Positions 16,050 through 25,584 of a DNA stretch of 64,000 nucleotides are shown here, one piece after another (within the stretch, counting starts at the first letter, position 1; each line of letters begins with the position of its first letter). The stretch is from Flavobacterium branchiarum (GTDB taxonomy: Bacteria > Bacteroidota > Bacteroidia > Flavobacteriales > Flavobacteriaceae). Where the stretch lies: assembly GCF_030409845.1 (NCBI RefSeq), contig NZ_JAUFQQ010000005.1:1860001-1924000 (forward strand). Direction: 5' to 3'. The notes below the pieces were generated by a model. It had not been told where the DNA came from. It did not search any database and was given only the letters and a program-made list of their open reading frames with translations. The translations under genes were made by a program, and so were the position numbers.

Positions 16050-19000
16050 ATGCATCATTATTTCTACGCCATACATTTATTTGTAAACCGAAGAAAATCG
16101 CTATCGGTTTTTTTGGCAATCGCATTGCTCTTTATATTTGGATTCTTTGCTTCAAAAATTAAATTTGAAGAAGATATTACCAAACTTATCCCAACAAACG
16201 ATAAGGCCGATGTTACTGCCAAAGTACTGAAACAACTTAACTTTGCAGATAAGATCACTGTAATTTTTCAACTTGAAAAAGAGGGAACTGATGATGAATT
16301 AAAAGAAATGGCAGCTATTTTTACTGATAGTATTGCCAAAACTTGCAAACCGTATATAACAGCTGTACAAGGAAAAATCGACGAAGAAAACATTCAAGAA
16401 ACAATTGATTTTGTTTACAACAATGTGCCACTTTTTCTAGAAGATAAAGACTATGCAACCATTCAATCCAAACTACAACAAGACAGTATTGCTGCAACTG
16501 TACAAGGAAATTACAAATCAATAATTTCTCCTTCGGGATTTATTACCAAAGATTTTATATTACAAGATCCATTAGGAATTTCATTTATAGCCTTAAAAAA
16601 GCTACAACAATTAAATGTTGGTGATGATTTTACTCTCGATAATGGTTTTGTGATGACCAAAGACAAAAAGAAATTGCTACTTTTTATTACTTCTAATTTG
16701 CCTTCTAGCGAAACAGAAAAGAACTCCCTTTTTGCAGCAAAGCTAAATACTATAAAAGACAATTTAAACAAGCAATTTAAAACAAAAGCTTCTGTAAGCT
16801 ATTTTGGTTCTGCACTTATTGCAGTTGCAAATGCCAACCAGATTAAAAGCGATATTGTACTTACTACAACTATTGCAATGATTACGTTAATGCTTATTTT
16901 GATTTTATTTTATCGAAAAGTCTTCATACCGTTAATCATCTTTCTTCCTACCGTATTTGGTGCTTTATTTGCCGTTGCATTTTTATATTTTGTAAAAGAA
17001 CAAATTTCGGCAATTTCACTAGGAATCGGATCTATACTATTAGGTATTACAATAGATTATTCCATCCATATTCTAACGCATTACAAGCACAACAGCGATG
17101 TAAAAACACTATACAAAGACATTACAATGCCTGTTATTATGAGTAGTTCTACAACTGCTGTTGCTTTCTTGTGCTTGCTCTTTGTAAAATCAGATGCATT
17201 AAATGACCTAGGGATTTTTGCAGCAGTAATCGTAATGGCATCTGCAATTTTCTCGCTTCTTATTGTTCCTCATTTATACAAACCAAAAGAAAATAATTTT
17301 GAACACAAGAAGAATGCGATTGATAAACTCGCTCATTTTTCATTTCATAACAATAAAATCTTAATAGGTTTTTGCGTTCTAATCACAATCGTTTGTTGTT
17401 TCACCTATAATGATGTTGGTTTTAATAATGATTTATCACAGCTAAATTTTGTTCCTAAAGAAATTAAGGCTGCCGAAAAAAAATTAGAAGAAAGTACAAC
17501 CAGCTTAACTTCTAAAACTATTTATCTAGCTTCTTACGGAAATAGTATGGAGGAAGTTTTGCAAAACAACAGCCTCCTTTTTAATACTTTAGCAAAAGAC
17601 AAACAGCAAAATAAAATACTAAATTACAGTTCCGTAGGAGGGATTATGCTTTCGCAAAAAGAGCAAAAGCAAAAAGTTGATAAATGGAATTCATTTTGGG
17701 ATGCTAATAAAAAACAACTTTTAAAATCCCAATTGATTACTGAAGGAGCTAAACTTGGTTTTAAACCTACAACATATTCCGCTTTCTTTGACCATCTTGA
17801 TGCTAACTTTAAACCCATTTCGTATCAAGATTATTTAAAAATTAGCGCCTTACAATTACAAGAATTTATAAGTGAAAAAAATGGCTTTTTCACAATCTCA
17901 ACATTAGTAAAAGTTACGCCTCAACAGCGTGATAACTTTGTAAAAACGGCTTCATCCAAAGACAATTTACTGGCAATTGATCGCCAACAAATGAATGAAA
18001 CTTTTTTTAGTACCCTAAATAGTGATTTCAATTCCCTTGTAAATTATTCTTTTGTTGCTGTAATACTTATTCTCTTTTTCTTTTTCCGAAGAATTGAGTT
18101 GGTTATCATAAGTTGCATTCCAATTGCATTAACAGGAATTGTAACTGCCGGAATAATGGGGCTTTTTGGGATCCAACTGAACATTTTCAGTATGATTGTA
18201 TGTACATTAATTTTTGGGCATGGAGTTGATTTCAGTATTTTCATGACAAGTGCATTACAGAAAGAATATACAACTGGAAAGAATGAAATTGCAATCTATA
18301 GAACATCTATAATTCTTGCCGTAATAACAACTATTCTAGGAATTGGCGCATTAATATTTGCCAAACATCCTGCATTACAATCTATTTCGTCAATCTCATT
18401 AATTGGAGTATTTGCAGCACTAATAATTACATTTATTTTTTACCCAATTTTATTCAAGTTATTCTTGTCCAATCGTCCTAAAAATGGAAAAGCTCCTTTC
18501 CAGCTACGTACATTCATACAAGGTGTAATATCTTTTTTCTATTATGGTTCAGGAGGCGTTTTAATGTCAATATTTAGTTTGACGATTATGAAAATAATAC
18601 CATTAAAAGAAAAGACAAAAATAAAAGCATTCCGATATTTCATTTCAAAATTCATGAAATCCGTTTTATATTCCAATCCCTTTATGCATAAAAAAGTGAT
18701 TAATATAAATAATGAAAAATTTGAAAAACCAGCAGTACTTATTGCCAATCATTCTTCTTTTTTAGATATTCTAGCAGTTGGAATGCTTAGTCCCAAAATT
18801 ATTTACCTAGTTAGCGATTGGGTTTATAATTCCCCTATATTCGGTGCTACAGTAAGAAAAGCAGGTTTTTATCCCGTTTCCGAGGGACTTGAAGGTGGTA
18901 TAGAACATTTGCAACAAAAAATAGAAGAAGGATATTCATTAATGGTATTTCCAGAAGGAACCCGCTCTGAGAGCAATCAAATTAAACGATTCCATAAAGG

Positions 19001-19733
19001 TGCCTTTTATCTTGCAGAACATTTTAATCTAGACATTATTCCTATTGTAATTCACGGCGCTTCAGAAGCTTTACCAAAAGGAGACTTCATTATATACGAT
19101 AGCGCTATAACTATTTCTATCCTTGACCGAATTACTCCTGAGAATCTTTCTTTTGGAAAAAATTATACCGAAAGAACAAAACTGATAAGTGCTTTCTTTA
19201 AAACCGAATTCAAGAAAATTCGTGAGAAACTTGAAGGTCCCGATTATTTCAAGAAAATGGTTATTAATAGTTTTGACTACAAAGAATTAGAAATAATAAA
19301 CAGTGTAAAAAAGAATATAAACACCAATTTAGAAACCTATTATCTGTTAAACAAATACATAAGCCCTAAAGCTAAGATTTTGCATTTAACCAACGATTAT
19401 GGTGAACTAGATTTACTACTAACATTACAAGAACCACAACGAAAGGTAGATTCTTATACAACCGATGAAGAAAAATATGCCGTTGCACAAACCAATTATA
19501 TCGTTAAAAAAAGAACGATACACTATCTAGAAAATCTTGAGCCTGCATTGCAGAAACAATATGATGTGATTTTAATTTCTGATGAACATCATAGTACTTT
19601 AATCGAAAAAATAATTCCCATTACCTCTAGCATTATTTTAATTAATAGCACAAGTTTAAAAAACACAATACTTAATTTTGGCTACCATTGTACAAATGAA
19701 GATGACAAAATTATAGTCTTAAAAAAAGAATAG
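16050..19733 (+). CDS. Giant MMPL/RND exporter fused to a PlsC acyltransferase
   Basis: This 1227-residue protein is the largest in the window. Residues of about 1-815 form an MMPL/RND transporter with two halves: a helix near the N-terminus, an extracytoplasmic loop, five helices (about 265-410), a second loop, and helices again from about 660. Residues of about 870-1080 are a PlsC-type glycerolipid acyltransferase with NHSSFLD (HX4D, His901) and FPEGTRS (from 967). The last 120 residues start AKILHLTNDYGELDLLL, which resembles a worn SAM-methyltransferase core. One protein thus links acyl transfer to export. It could esterify the aryl polyene acid to the dialkylresorcinol and pass the product on, an inference from domain order. 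It sits 2 bases after the GT2 gene and 1 base before the oxidoreductase. Confidence 0.88.
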   Translation: MHHYFYAIHLFVNRRKSLSVFLAIALLFIFGFFASKIKFEEDITKLIPTNDKADVTAKVLKQLNFADKITVIFQLEKEGTDDELKEMAAIFTDSIAKTCKPYITAVQGKIDEENIQETIDFVYNNVPLFLEDKDYATIQSKLQQDSIAATVQGNYKSIISPSGFITKDFILQDPLGISFIALKKLQQLNVGDDFTLDNGFVMTKDKKKLLLFITSNLPSSETEKNSLFAAKLNTIKDNLNKQFKTKASVSYFGSALIAVANANQIKSDIVLTTTIAMITLMLILILFYRKVFIPLIIFLPTVFGALFAVAFLYFVKEQISAISLGIGSILLGITIDYSIHILTHYKHNSDVKTLYKDITMPVIMSSSTTAVAFLCLLFVKSDALNDLGIFAAVIVMASAIFSLLIVPHLYKPKENNFEHKKNAIDKLAHFSFHNNKILIGFCVLITIVCCFTYNDVGFNNDLSQLNFVPKEIKAAEKKLEESTTSLTSKTIYLASYGNSMEEVLQNNSLLFNTLAKDKQQNKILNYSSVGGIMLSQKEQKQKVDKWNSFWDANKKQLLKSQLITEGAKLGFKPTTYSAFFDHLDANFKPISYQDYLKISALQLQEFISEKNGFFTISTLVKVTPQQRDNFVKTASSKDNLLAIDRQQMNETFFSTLNSDFNSLVNYSFVAVILILFFFFRRIELVIISCIPIALTGIVTAGIMGLFGIQLNIFSMIVCTLIFGHGVDFSIFMTSALQKEYTTGKNEIAIYRTSIILAVITTILGIGALIFAKHPALQSISSISLIGVFAALIITFIFYPILFKLFLSNRPKNGKAPFQLRTFIQGVISFFYYGSGGVLMSIFSLTIMKIIPLKEKTKIKAFRYFISKFMKSVLYSNPFMHKKVININNEKFEKPAVLIANHSSFLDILAVGMLSPKIIYLVSDWVYNSPIFGATVRKAGFYPVSEGLEGGIEHLQQKIEEGYSLMVFPEGTRSESNQIKRFHKGAFYLAEHFNLDIIPIVIHGASEALPKGDFIIYDSAITISILDRITPENLSFGKNYTERTKLISAFFKTEFKKIREKLEGPDYFKKMVINSFDYKELEIINSVKKNINTNLETYYLLNKYISPKAKILHLTNDYGELDLLLTLQEPQRKVDSYTTDEEKYAVAQTNYIVKKRTIHYLENLEPALQKQYDVILISDEHHSTLIEKIIPITSSIILINSTSLKNTILNFGYHCTNEDDKIIVLKKE

Positions 19734-19734
19734 C

Positions 19735-21252
19735 ATGAAAGAGCGTTATGATGTTGTTATCGTAGGAAGCGGCTTAGGCGGTCTAGTTTCGGCTATTATT
19801 CTTGCCAAAGAAGGATATAGCGTTTGTGTCCTCGAAAAAAATAATCAGTTTGGAGGCAACCTTCAAACATTTGTAAGAGACAAAACCATTTTTGATACTG
19901 GAATCCATTACATTGGAGGATTAAGCGAAGGTCAAAATTTGTATAAATATTTCAAATATCTAGGTATAATGGATAATTTGAAACTAAAAAAAATGGATGA
20001 AGATGGTTTTGATATCATCTCATTTGAAGATGAGAACAAAGAATATCCACATGCACAAGGATATGAAAACTTTGCGAATCAATTATTAAAACACTTTCCA
20101 GAAGAAAAAGAAGCAATAGAAAATTATTGTGAAAAAGTAAGAACTACTTGTGATTCATTCCCTTTGTACAATTTACAATGGGAAGGGAAATATGATAGTG
20201 ATGTTTTGACTTTAAATGCAAAACAAACCATTGATTCTGTAACTGATAATAAGCAATTAAGAGCTGTACTTGCTGGTTCTAATTTTTTATATGCAGGTAT
20301 AGAAGATAAATCCCCATTTTACGTCCACGCGCTATCTGTAAACTCATACATACAAAGCTCATGGCGTTGCGTAAATGGAGGTAGTCAAATTACAAAACAA
20401 CTCATCAAACAATTAAAAAAGTATAACGGAGAAGTTTATAAATACAAAGAAGTAGTTCGTTTTAATACTGAAAATAATGATGTAACTTCTGTTACAATGA
20501 AAGATGGAACCGAAGTTTCTGGTACTTATTTTATTTCAAATATTGAACCAAAAACAACATTAAAAATGGTTGGCGAAGAAAACTTCCGAAAATCATTTTA
20601 CAGTCGAATCCAAAGTCTCGAAGGAGTAATCTCGGCATTTAGTTTGTACATCGTTTTTAAACCAAATACTTTTAAATACCTCAATCATAATTACTATCAT
20701 TTTAAAAATAGTAATGAAGTTTGGACCGCACATGAATACGATGATAATACTTGGCCTAAAGCCTATATGGCATCAATGAATGCATCCAAAAAAGAGGAAG
20801 AATGGGCTGATGGTATGACCTTTATTACTTACATGAAATTCGAAGATTTATCCCCTTGGGCAGATACATTTAATACTACTGCCGAAAAAAATGATCGCGG
20901 CGAAAGTTATGAAGAATTTAAAACACGAAAAGCTACAAAATTCTTAAACGAGATTGAAATAAAATTTCCAGGAATAAAAGACTGTATTCAATCAATACAT
21001 ACTTCTACTCCACTTTCTTATCGTGATTATATTGGTGGTCACAATGGAAATATGTATGGTTACATCAAAGATTCAAATAATCCGATGAAATCATTTATTG
21101 CTTCCAAAACTAAACTAAATAATTTGTACTTAACAGGACAAAGTATTAATATGCATGGTGTTTTGGGCGTAACTATTGGTGCCGTTGTTACTTGTTCAGA
21201 AATAGTTGGAAAAGAATATCTAGTAACTAAAATTAATCAAGCCTCTGAATAA
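19735..21252 (+). CDS. Phytoene-desaturase-like FAD-dependent oxidoreductase
   Basis: This 505-residue flavoprotein begins with a Rossmann motif VVIVGSGLGGLVSAIILAK (residues 6-24), followed by LEKNNQFGGN, as in CrtI/CrtD and the retinol saturase family. A C-terminal FAD segment, NLYLTGQSINMHGVLGVTIG, closes the cofactor site. Family members desaturate, saturate or isomerise conjugated chains, which suits a polyene pigment cluster. In this context it may act on the polyene or on aromatisation of the resorcinol precursor. It is separated from the MMPL fusion by one base and from the C45 hydrolase by 9 bases. It is not a carotenoid gene by context, as no other crt gene is present in the window. 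Confidence 0.88.
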   Translation: MKERYDVVIVGSGLGGLVSAIILAKEGYSVCVLEKNNQFGGNLQTFVRDKTIFDTGIHYIGGLSEGQNLYKYFKYLGIMDNLKLKKMDEDGFDIISFEDENKEYPHAQGYENFANQLLKHFPEEKEAIENYCEKVRTTCDSFPLYNLQWEGKYDSDVLTLNAKQTIDSVTDNKQLRAVLAGSNFLYAGIEDKSPFYVHALSVNSYIQSSWRCVNGGSQITKQLIKQLKKYNGEVYKYKEVVRFNTENNDVTSVTMKDGTEVSGTYFISNIEPKTTLKMVGEENFRKSFYSRIQSLEGVISAFSLYIVFKPNTFKYLNHNYYHFKNSNEVWTAHEYDDNTWPKAYMASMNASKKEEEWADGMTFITYMKFEDLSPWADTFNTTAEKNDRGESYEEFKTRKATKFLNEIEIKFPGIKDCIQSIHTSTPLSYRDYIGGHNGNMYGYIKDSNNPMKSFIASKTKLNNLYLTGQSINMHGVLGVTIGAVVTCSEIVGKEYLVTKINQASE

Positions 21253-21261
21253 TTTTTAATT

Positions 21262-22929
21262 ATGAAAAAGCAAATTCAGATCGCCTCATTAATCATTTTC
21301 TTGTTGCTGTTTCTATCCTGTGGCACTTCAAAATCAATGCATCATCAGCCCATTACGGCCAATTATGATACAACTTTACCAATTGTAAAAAAGCATTCTG
21401 ATTCGGTATTTTCATCTGGAAGCAACTTCTTCTTAAAAAATAAGCAAGGACTATGGGAGCTTTATCTAGAAGGTGATGCTTACCAGATTGGCCTCAATTC
21501 AGGAGCACTAACTGATTCTCTTTTAAAGAAACAAGAACGCATTTTTTTCTCTAAAATTCAGGATATAGTCCATTCAAAATTCAAGCAAAAAATGCTTCGT
21601 AATTTTTTAAAATGGTACAATCGTAAATTATATCTCAATGTTCCCGAAGAATATCAAACCGAAATTTACGGTGTTTCAAAATATACATCTCATGATTACG
21701 ACGCAATTGCATCACAATATTTACGCAGTTTATATTTACATGCCGCTCATGATATTGGACATGCACTTCAAGATTTAGCAATGGTAGGTTGTTCCTCTTT
21801 TGCTACTTGGGGAGAAAAATCTGAAGATGAAAATTTAATTCTTGGTCGCAATTTCGATTTTTATGTAAATGATGCTTTCGCAAAAGACAAAATAGTAGCC
21901 TTTATAAAACCAAAAACAGGACATCCATTTATGATGGTTACTTGGCCAGGAATGATCGGGGCAGTTTCAGGAATGAATCAAGAAGGATTAACAGTGACTA
22001 TCAATGCCGGAAAATCAAAAATACCACTAATTGCAAAAACGCCTATTTCTATTCTTACTCGTGAAATTTTACAGTACGCAACCAACATAGATGAAGCTAT
22101 TGCTATTGCAAAAAAAACAACTGTTTTTGTTTCTGAATCAATTATGGTCGGAAGTTCTAATGATAATAAAGCTGTTTTAATAGAAGTTTCTCCAGATAAA
22201 TTTGGGGTGTATGAAGTACCAAATAATGACCAACTTATTTGTTCCAATCATTTCCAAAGCGATGCTTTAAAAGACGACAAGCGAAATAAAAATCAAATTC
22301 TGAATAGTCATTCAAAATACAGATATGACAGAATGATCGAACTTTTTGAAGAAACTCCAAAAGTAAATCCAAAGAAAGCAGCCGAGATACTTAGAAACAA
22401 AGATGGGTTAGAAAACATAAAACTTGGCTATGGCAACGAAAAGGCGCTAAACCAGTTAATGGCACATCATGGTGTGATTTTTAAACCCAAAGAAAAATTA
22501 GTATGGGTTTCTGCCAATCCATATCAATTAGGAGAGTTTGTTTGTTATGACCTGAATAAAATATTTAAAAGCCGAGAACAAACTGATACAATTGTATCTT
22601 TGTCTCGAAGTGAATTGAATATTTCTAAAGATCCCTTTTTAGCTACAACCGAATTTAAAAAGTATCAAAAATTCAGGATTGAAGATCAAAAAATTGATTC
22701 CTATTTAAAAAATAAAGATAAAATTACAACTGAATTTATTCAGGAGTATCAATCCTTAAATCCAGATTACTGGGTAGTTTTTTATAAAGTTGGATTGTAT
22801 TATTATCAAACAAAAGAATATGCTTTGGCAAAAAACCACTTTGAAAAAGCATTAACAAAAGAAATTACTACACTTCCTGAAAAACAGAAAGTTGAAAAAT
22901 ATATTAAAAAAATCAAAAGCAAGTTATAA
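21262..22929 (+). CDS. Lipoprotein of the C45 autoproteolytic acyltransferase/hydrolase family
   Basis: This 555-residue protein has a lipoprotein signal (Cys20 in LLFLSC). The central domain (about 60-400) resembles the acyl-CoA:6-aminopenicillanic acid acyltransferase (C45, Ntn-hydrolase) family. GCSSFATWG places the candidate nucleophile at Cys177, preceded by Gly as needed for self-cleavage, and LGRNFDF and GAVSGMNQEGLTVTIN follow as in that family. The last 60 residues contain a TPR-like pair of helices. As a lipoprotein in the envelope it could form or break amide or ester bonds. In this cluster it is one of several candidates for joining or trimming the pigment. The stop codon overlaps the next start by one base (TAATG). 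Confidence 0.8.
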   Translation: MKKQIQIASLIIFLLLFLSCGTSKSMHHQPITANYDTTLPIVKKHSDSVFSSGSNFFLKNKQGLWELYLEGDAYQIGLNSGALTDSLLKKQERIFFSKIQDIVHSKFKQKMLRNFLKWYNRKLYLNVPEEYQTEIYGVSKYTSHDYDAIASQYLRSLYLHAAHDIGHALQDLAMVGCSSFATWGEKSEDENLILGRNFDFYVNDAFAKDKIVAFIKPKTGHPFMMVTWPGMIGAVSGMNQEGLTVTINAGKSKIPLIAKTPISILTREILQYATNIDEAIAIAKKTTVFVSESIMVGSSNDNKAVLIEVSPDKFGVYEVPNNDQLICSNHFQSDALKDDKRNKNQILNSHSKYRYDRMIELFEETPKVNPKKAAEILRNKDGLENIKLGYGNEKALNQLMAHHGVIFKPKEKLVWVSANPYQLGEFVCYDLNKIFKSREQTDTIVSLSRSELNISKDPFLATTEFKKYQKFRIEDQKIDSYLKNKDKITTEFIQEYQSLNPDYWVVFYKVGLYYYQTKEYALAKNHFEKALTKEITTLPEKQKVEKYIKKIKSKL

Positions 22930-24221
22930 TGATTCCAGAAATAGAAAAAGGTTCTTTAGAAGAAATTAAAAATTTTCAAGAGCAAAAATTAGTGGAGTTT
23001 TTGGCATATATAAGTCAGAAATCCCCTTTTTATAAAAACCTTTTTGAGAAAAATAAAATTGATGTTTCTAAGATTAAAACACTAGAAGATCTACAACTTT
23101 TACCTGTAACCACCAAAGAAGATCTTCAGACTAATAATGATGATTTTTTATGTGTTCCAATTACAAAAATTATTGATTTCGCAACTACCTCTGGAACTTT
23201 AGGAGATCCGGTAACTTTTGGTTTAACTGATTCTGATTTGGATAGATTAGCTTATAATGAAGCTATTTCTTTTGATTGTGCAGGAATTAAAGAAGGCGAT
23301 ATTGTACAACTTATGACCACAATTGATCGTAAGTTTATGGCTGGATTGGCTTATTTTTTAGGATTGCGAAAATTAAAAGTAGGTGTAATTCGTGTTGGCG
23401 CAGGAATACCCGAACTACAATGGGATTCTATCTTAAAATACAACCCTTCCTATTTAATAACGGTTCCTTCATTTTTATTAAAGTTGATTGAATATGCCGA
23501 AAACCATAATATCGATTATAACAATTCGAGCATAAAAGGTGCAATTTGTATTGGAGAGCCACTTAGAAACCAAGATTTTTCGATGAATATTTTGTCTAAA
23601 AAAATAACTGACAAATGGAACATTAAATTATATTCTACTTATGCTTCTACCGAAATGAGCACTGCTTTTACGGAATGTGAACATGAAAATGGAGGACATC
23701 ATCATCCTGAATTAATAATTGTAGAAGTACTTGATGAAGATAACAATCCTGTAAAAAATGGTGAAGTTGGTGAACTAACATTTACTACTTTAGGTATCGA
23801 AGCCATGCCTCTATTGCGTTTTAAAACAGGAGATATCGTTCAGTTACACGACACTCCATGTGCCTGTGGAAGAAATACATTACGTGTAGGTCCCGTTGTT
23901 GGACGCAAAAAGCAAATGATAAAATATAAAGGAACAACCCTTTATCCCCCTGCAATGAATGATGTTTTAAGTGATTTTGATGCTATCGAAAATCATATCA
24001 TCGAGATATTTACCAATGATTTAGGAACGGATGAAATTTTGATTAAAATTGCAGTGAAGAATCCAACGGATGAATTATTACATGAAATAAAAGATCATTT
24101 TAGAGCCAAATTAAGAGTAACTCCAAAAATAGAATTCACCTCAAAAGAAATATTAAATCCATTAGTTTTTAACCCGATGAGTCGTAAACCAATTCGGTTT
24201 TTTGATAATCGAGTTAGCTAA
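22929..24221 (+). CDS. Phenylacetate-CoA ligase-like adenylate-forming enzyme
   Basis: This 430-residue member of the PaaK branch of adenylating enzymes has the phosphate-binding loop TTSGTLGDPVTFG, the acyl-AMP motif STYASTEMSTAF, and the hinge and ribose-binding segment RFKTGDIVQLHD. Cysteines in CACGR recall the structural Cys cluster of some PaaK proteins. It activates an aromatic or acyl acid as an adenylate and then a thioester. In flexirubin formation the obvious acid is 4-hydroxycinnamate made by a tyrosine ammonia-lyase, a gene not in this window. It is the last gene of the + strand operon, coupled to the C45 gene by a one-base overlap and followed by a 228-base gap. Confidence 0.83.
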   Translation: MIPEIEKGSLEEIKNFQEQKLVEFLAYISQKSPFYKNLFEKNKIDVSKIKTLEDLQLLPVTTKEDLQTNNDDFLCVPITKIIDFATTSGTLGDPVTFGLTDSDLDRLAYNEAISFDCAGIKEGDIVQLMTTIDRKFMAGLAYFLGLRKLKVGVIRVGAGIPELQWDSILKYNPSYLITVPSFLLKLIEYAENHNIDYNNSSIKGAICIGEPLRNQDFSMNILSKKITDKWNIKLYSTYASTEMSTAFTECEHENGGHHHPELIIVEVLDEDNNPVKNGEVGELTFTTLGIEAMPLLRFKTGDIVQLHDTPCACGRNTLRVGPVVGRKKQMIKYKGTTLYPPAMNDVLSDFDAIENHIIEIFTNDLGTDEILIKIAVKNPTDELLHEIKDHFRAKLRVTPKIEFTSKEILNPLVFNPMSRKPIRFFDNRVS

Positions 24222-24259
24222 GGTTCAAAGGGACAAAAGCTCAAAGTAATAAAGGTTTA

Positions 24260-24305
24260 CACAAAGTTCGCAAAGCTTAATAACATAGCTTCTGCGAACT
24301 TTGTG
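24260..24305. repeat. 13-bp inverted repeat in the operon's 3' flank
   Basis: CACAAAGTTCGCA (24260-24272) pairs perfectly with TGCGAACTTTGTG (24293-24305). The 20-base centre contains AAGCT and AGCTT words that extend the pairing after a small gap. It lies 38 bases after the last gene of the flexirubin operon. There is no clean T-run, so it could still slow or process the long transcript but is not a textbook terminator. Flanking words such as GGTTCAAAGG (near 24222) and TGAACCTTTG (near 24395) form a looser outer pair. A related string is at 33984-34024. Confidence 0.65.
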
Positions 24306-24401
24306 TTTGTGTATATAAAACTATAACATAAAAATCTTAGCGTCCTTTGCAGTTAAATAATTTGACGAATACCTTCTTTGTTCCTATGCACCTCTGAACC
24401 T

Positions 24402-24435
24402 TTGTACCTTATAAAGAAAAAAGTTGTAATTTTGC
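24402..24435 (+). promoter_or_regulatory. Bacteroidota-type promoter of the dus gene
   Basis: The -7 element TAATTTTGC (24427-24435) matches TAnnTTTG exactly. A TTG at 24402-24404 lies 22 bases upstream as a possible -33 element, slightly far. The ATG of dus is 14 bases after the -7 element, so the predicted leader is only a few bases long. This supports starting dus at 24450 instead of at upstream in-frame codons. Confidence 0.6.
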
Positions 24436-24449
24436 AAAAAATATTGAAG

Positions 24450-25442
24450 ATGGTCAAGATTGGCAACATAGAATTACCTGAATTTCCTTTACTACTCGCT
24501 CCTATGGAAGATGTGAGTGATCCACCATTCCGTAGATTGTGCAAAACACATGGAGCTGATTTAATGTATTCGGAATTTATTTCTTCGGAAGGATTAATTC
24601 GTGATGCAATTAAAAGCCGAATGAAATTAGACATTTTTGATTACGAACGTCCTGTTGGAATTCAGATCTTTGGTGGAGATGAAGAAGCAATGGCAATGTC
24701 TTCAAAAATTGTTACTACCGTAAACCCAGATTTGATTGATATCAATTTTGGTTGTCCTGTAAAAAAAGTAGTTTGTAAAGGTGCTGGTGCAGGAGTTTTA
24801 AAAGATGTTGACTTAATGGTACGTTTAACCAAAGCGGTTATCGAGAGTACTAATTTACCTGTTACTGTAAAAACTCGTTTGGGTTGGGATGATAACTCCA
24901 TAAACATTGATGAAGTTGCCGAACGCTTACAAGATATTGGAGTGCAAGCTTTAACGATTCATGCCAGAACCCGCGCACAAATGTACAAAGGACATTCAGA
25001 CTGGTCTCATATTGCTCGTGTAAAAAACAACCCAAGAATTACAATGCCTATTTTTGGAAATGGAGATATCGATAGCCCAGAGAAAGCATTGAAGTTTAAA
25101 AATGAATACGGCATCGACGGTATTATGATTGGTCGTGCTGCAATAGGGTATCCATGGATTTTTAACGAAATAAAGCACTTTTTTGAAACAGGTGAGCATT
25201 TGCCTGCGCCAACAGTTAGTGATCGTGTAGAAGCCGCTAGAAACCATCTCACATGGTCGATGGAATGGAAAGGAGAACGCTTAGGAATTGTAGAAATGCG
25301 TCGTCATTATACCAATTACTTTAAAGGAATTCATTCGTTTAAAGAATACAAACAAAAACTAGTTACAATTGATGATCCTCAAGGATTATTTAATGTAATG
25401 AATGAAATCCAGGAAGTATATGCTGGTTATGAATTTGTTTAG
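24450..25442 (+). CDS. dus: tRNA-dihydrouridine synthase
   Basis: This 330-residue TIM-barrel flavoenzyme reduces uridines in tRNA to dihydrouridine. APMEDVSDPPFR near the start, NFGCPVKKVVCKGAGAGVL with the catalytic Cys, TVKTRLGW, HARTRAQMYKG and GNGDIDSPEKA are the family motifs in order, closest to the DusB group. I chose the ATG at 24450, because an upstream in-frame start at 24378 would add 24 residues with no family similarity and would cover the promoter. A strong hairpin terminator follows 8 bases after the stop. The gene is a single-gene transcription unit separating the pigment operon from the MATE gene. Confidence 0.93.
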   Translation: MVKIGNIELPEFPLLLAPMEDVSDPPFRRLCKTHGADLMYSEFISSEGLIRDAIKSRMKLDIFDYERPVGIQIFGGDEEAMAMSSKIVTTVNPDLIDINFGCPVKKVVCKGAGAGVLKDVDLMVRLTKAVIESTNLPVTVKTRLGWDDNSINIDEVAERLQDIGVQALTIHARTRAQMYKGHSDWSHIARVKNNPRITMPIFGNGDIDSPEKALKFKNEYGIDGIMIGRAAIGYPWIFNEIKHFFETGEHLPAPTVSDRVEAARNHLTWSMEWKGERLGIVEMRRHYTNYFKGIHSFKEYKQKLVTIDDPQGLFNVMNEIQEVYAGYEFV

Positions 25443-25450
25443 AAAAATAT

Positions 25451-25486
25451 AAAAAGAAAGACCGTCAATTGACGGTCTTTCTTTTT
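25451..25486. terminator. Bidirectional intrinsic terminator after dus
   Basis: AAAGACCGTC and GACGGTCTTT form a perfect stem around an AATT loop (core 25457-25480), flanked by AAAAAG and CTTTTT so that both strands end in a T-run. It is placed 8 bases after dus on the + strand and about 100 bases after the MATE gene on the - strand. Confidence 0.93.
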
Positions 25487-25530
25487 ATAATCATAAATTG
25501 ATTCTTCGTTTTCCTATTCTTGTATAATTA

Positions 25531-25548
25531 CCACGAATTAATTTGTGG
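25531..25548. repeat. Short inverted repeat between dus and the MATE gene
   Basis: CCACGAATT and AATTTGTGG pair with one mismatch and no loop. The following bases, CAATTTGTGCAATTCATG, carry on the same word pattern. I believe CACGAATT-rich strings of this kind recur in flavobacterial intergenic regions, but copy number cannot be seen from one window. No function is evident. Confidence 0.45.
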
Positions 25549-25584
25549 CAATTTGTGCAATTCATGTTAGCTTCTTAAAAATGG

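Noticed and set aside
19735..21252. Carotenoid phytoene desaturase
   Set aside because: No other carotenoid gene is near. The operon context points to the aryl polyene/resorcinol pigment.
24260..24305. Ends of an insertion sequence or MITE
   Set aside because: No target-site duplication was seen and the element is only 46 bases. It is better described as a short palindromic repeat.
24378..24449. Upstream start of dus
   Set aside because: It would add 24 residues unlike the family and would cover the promoter element.
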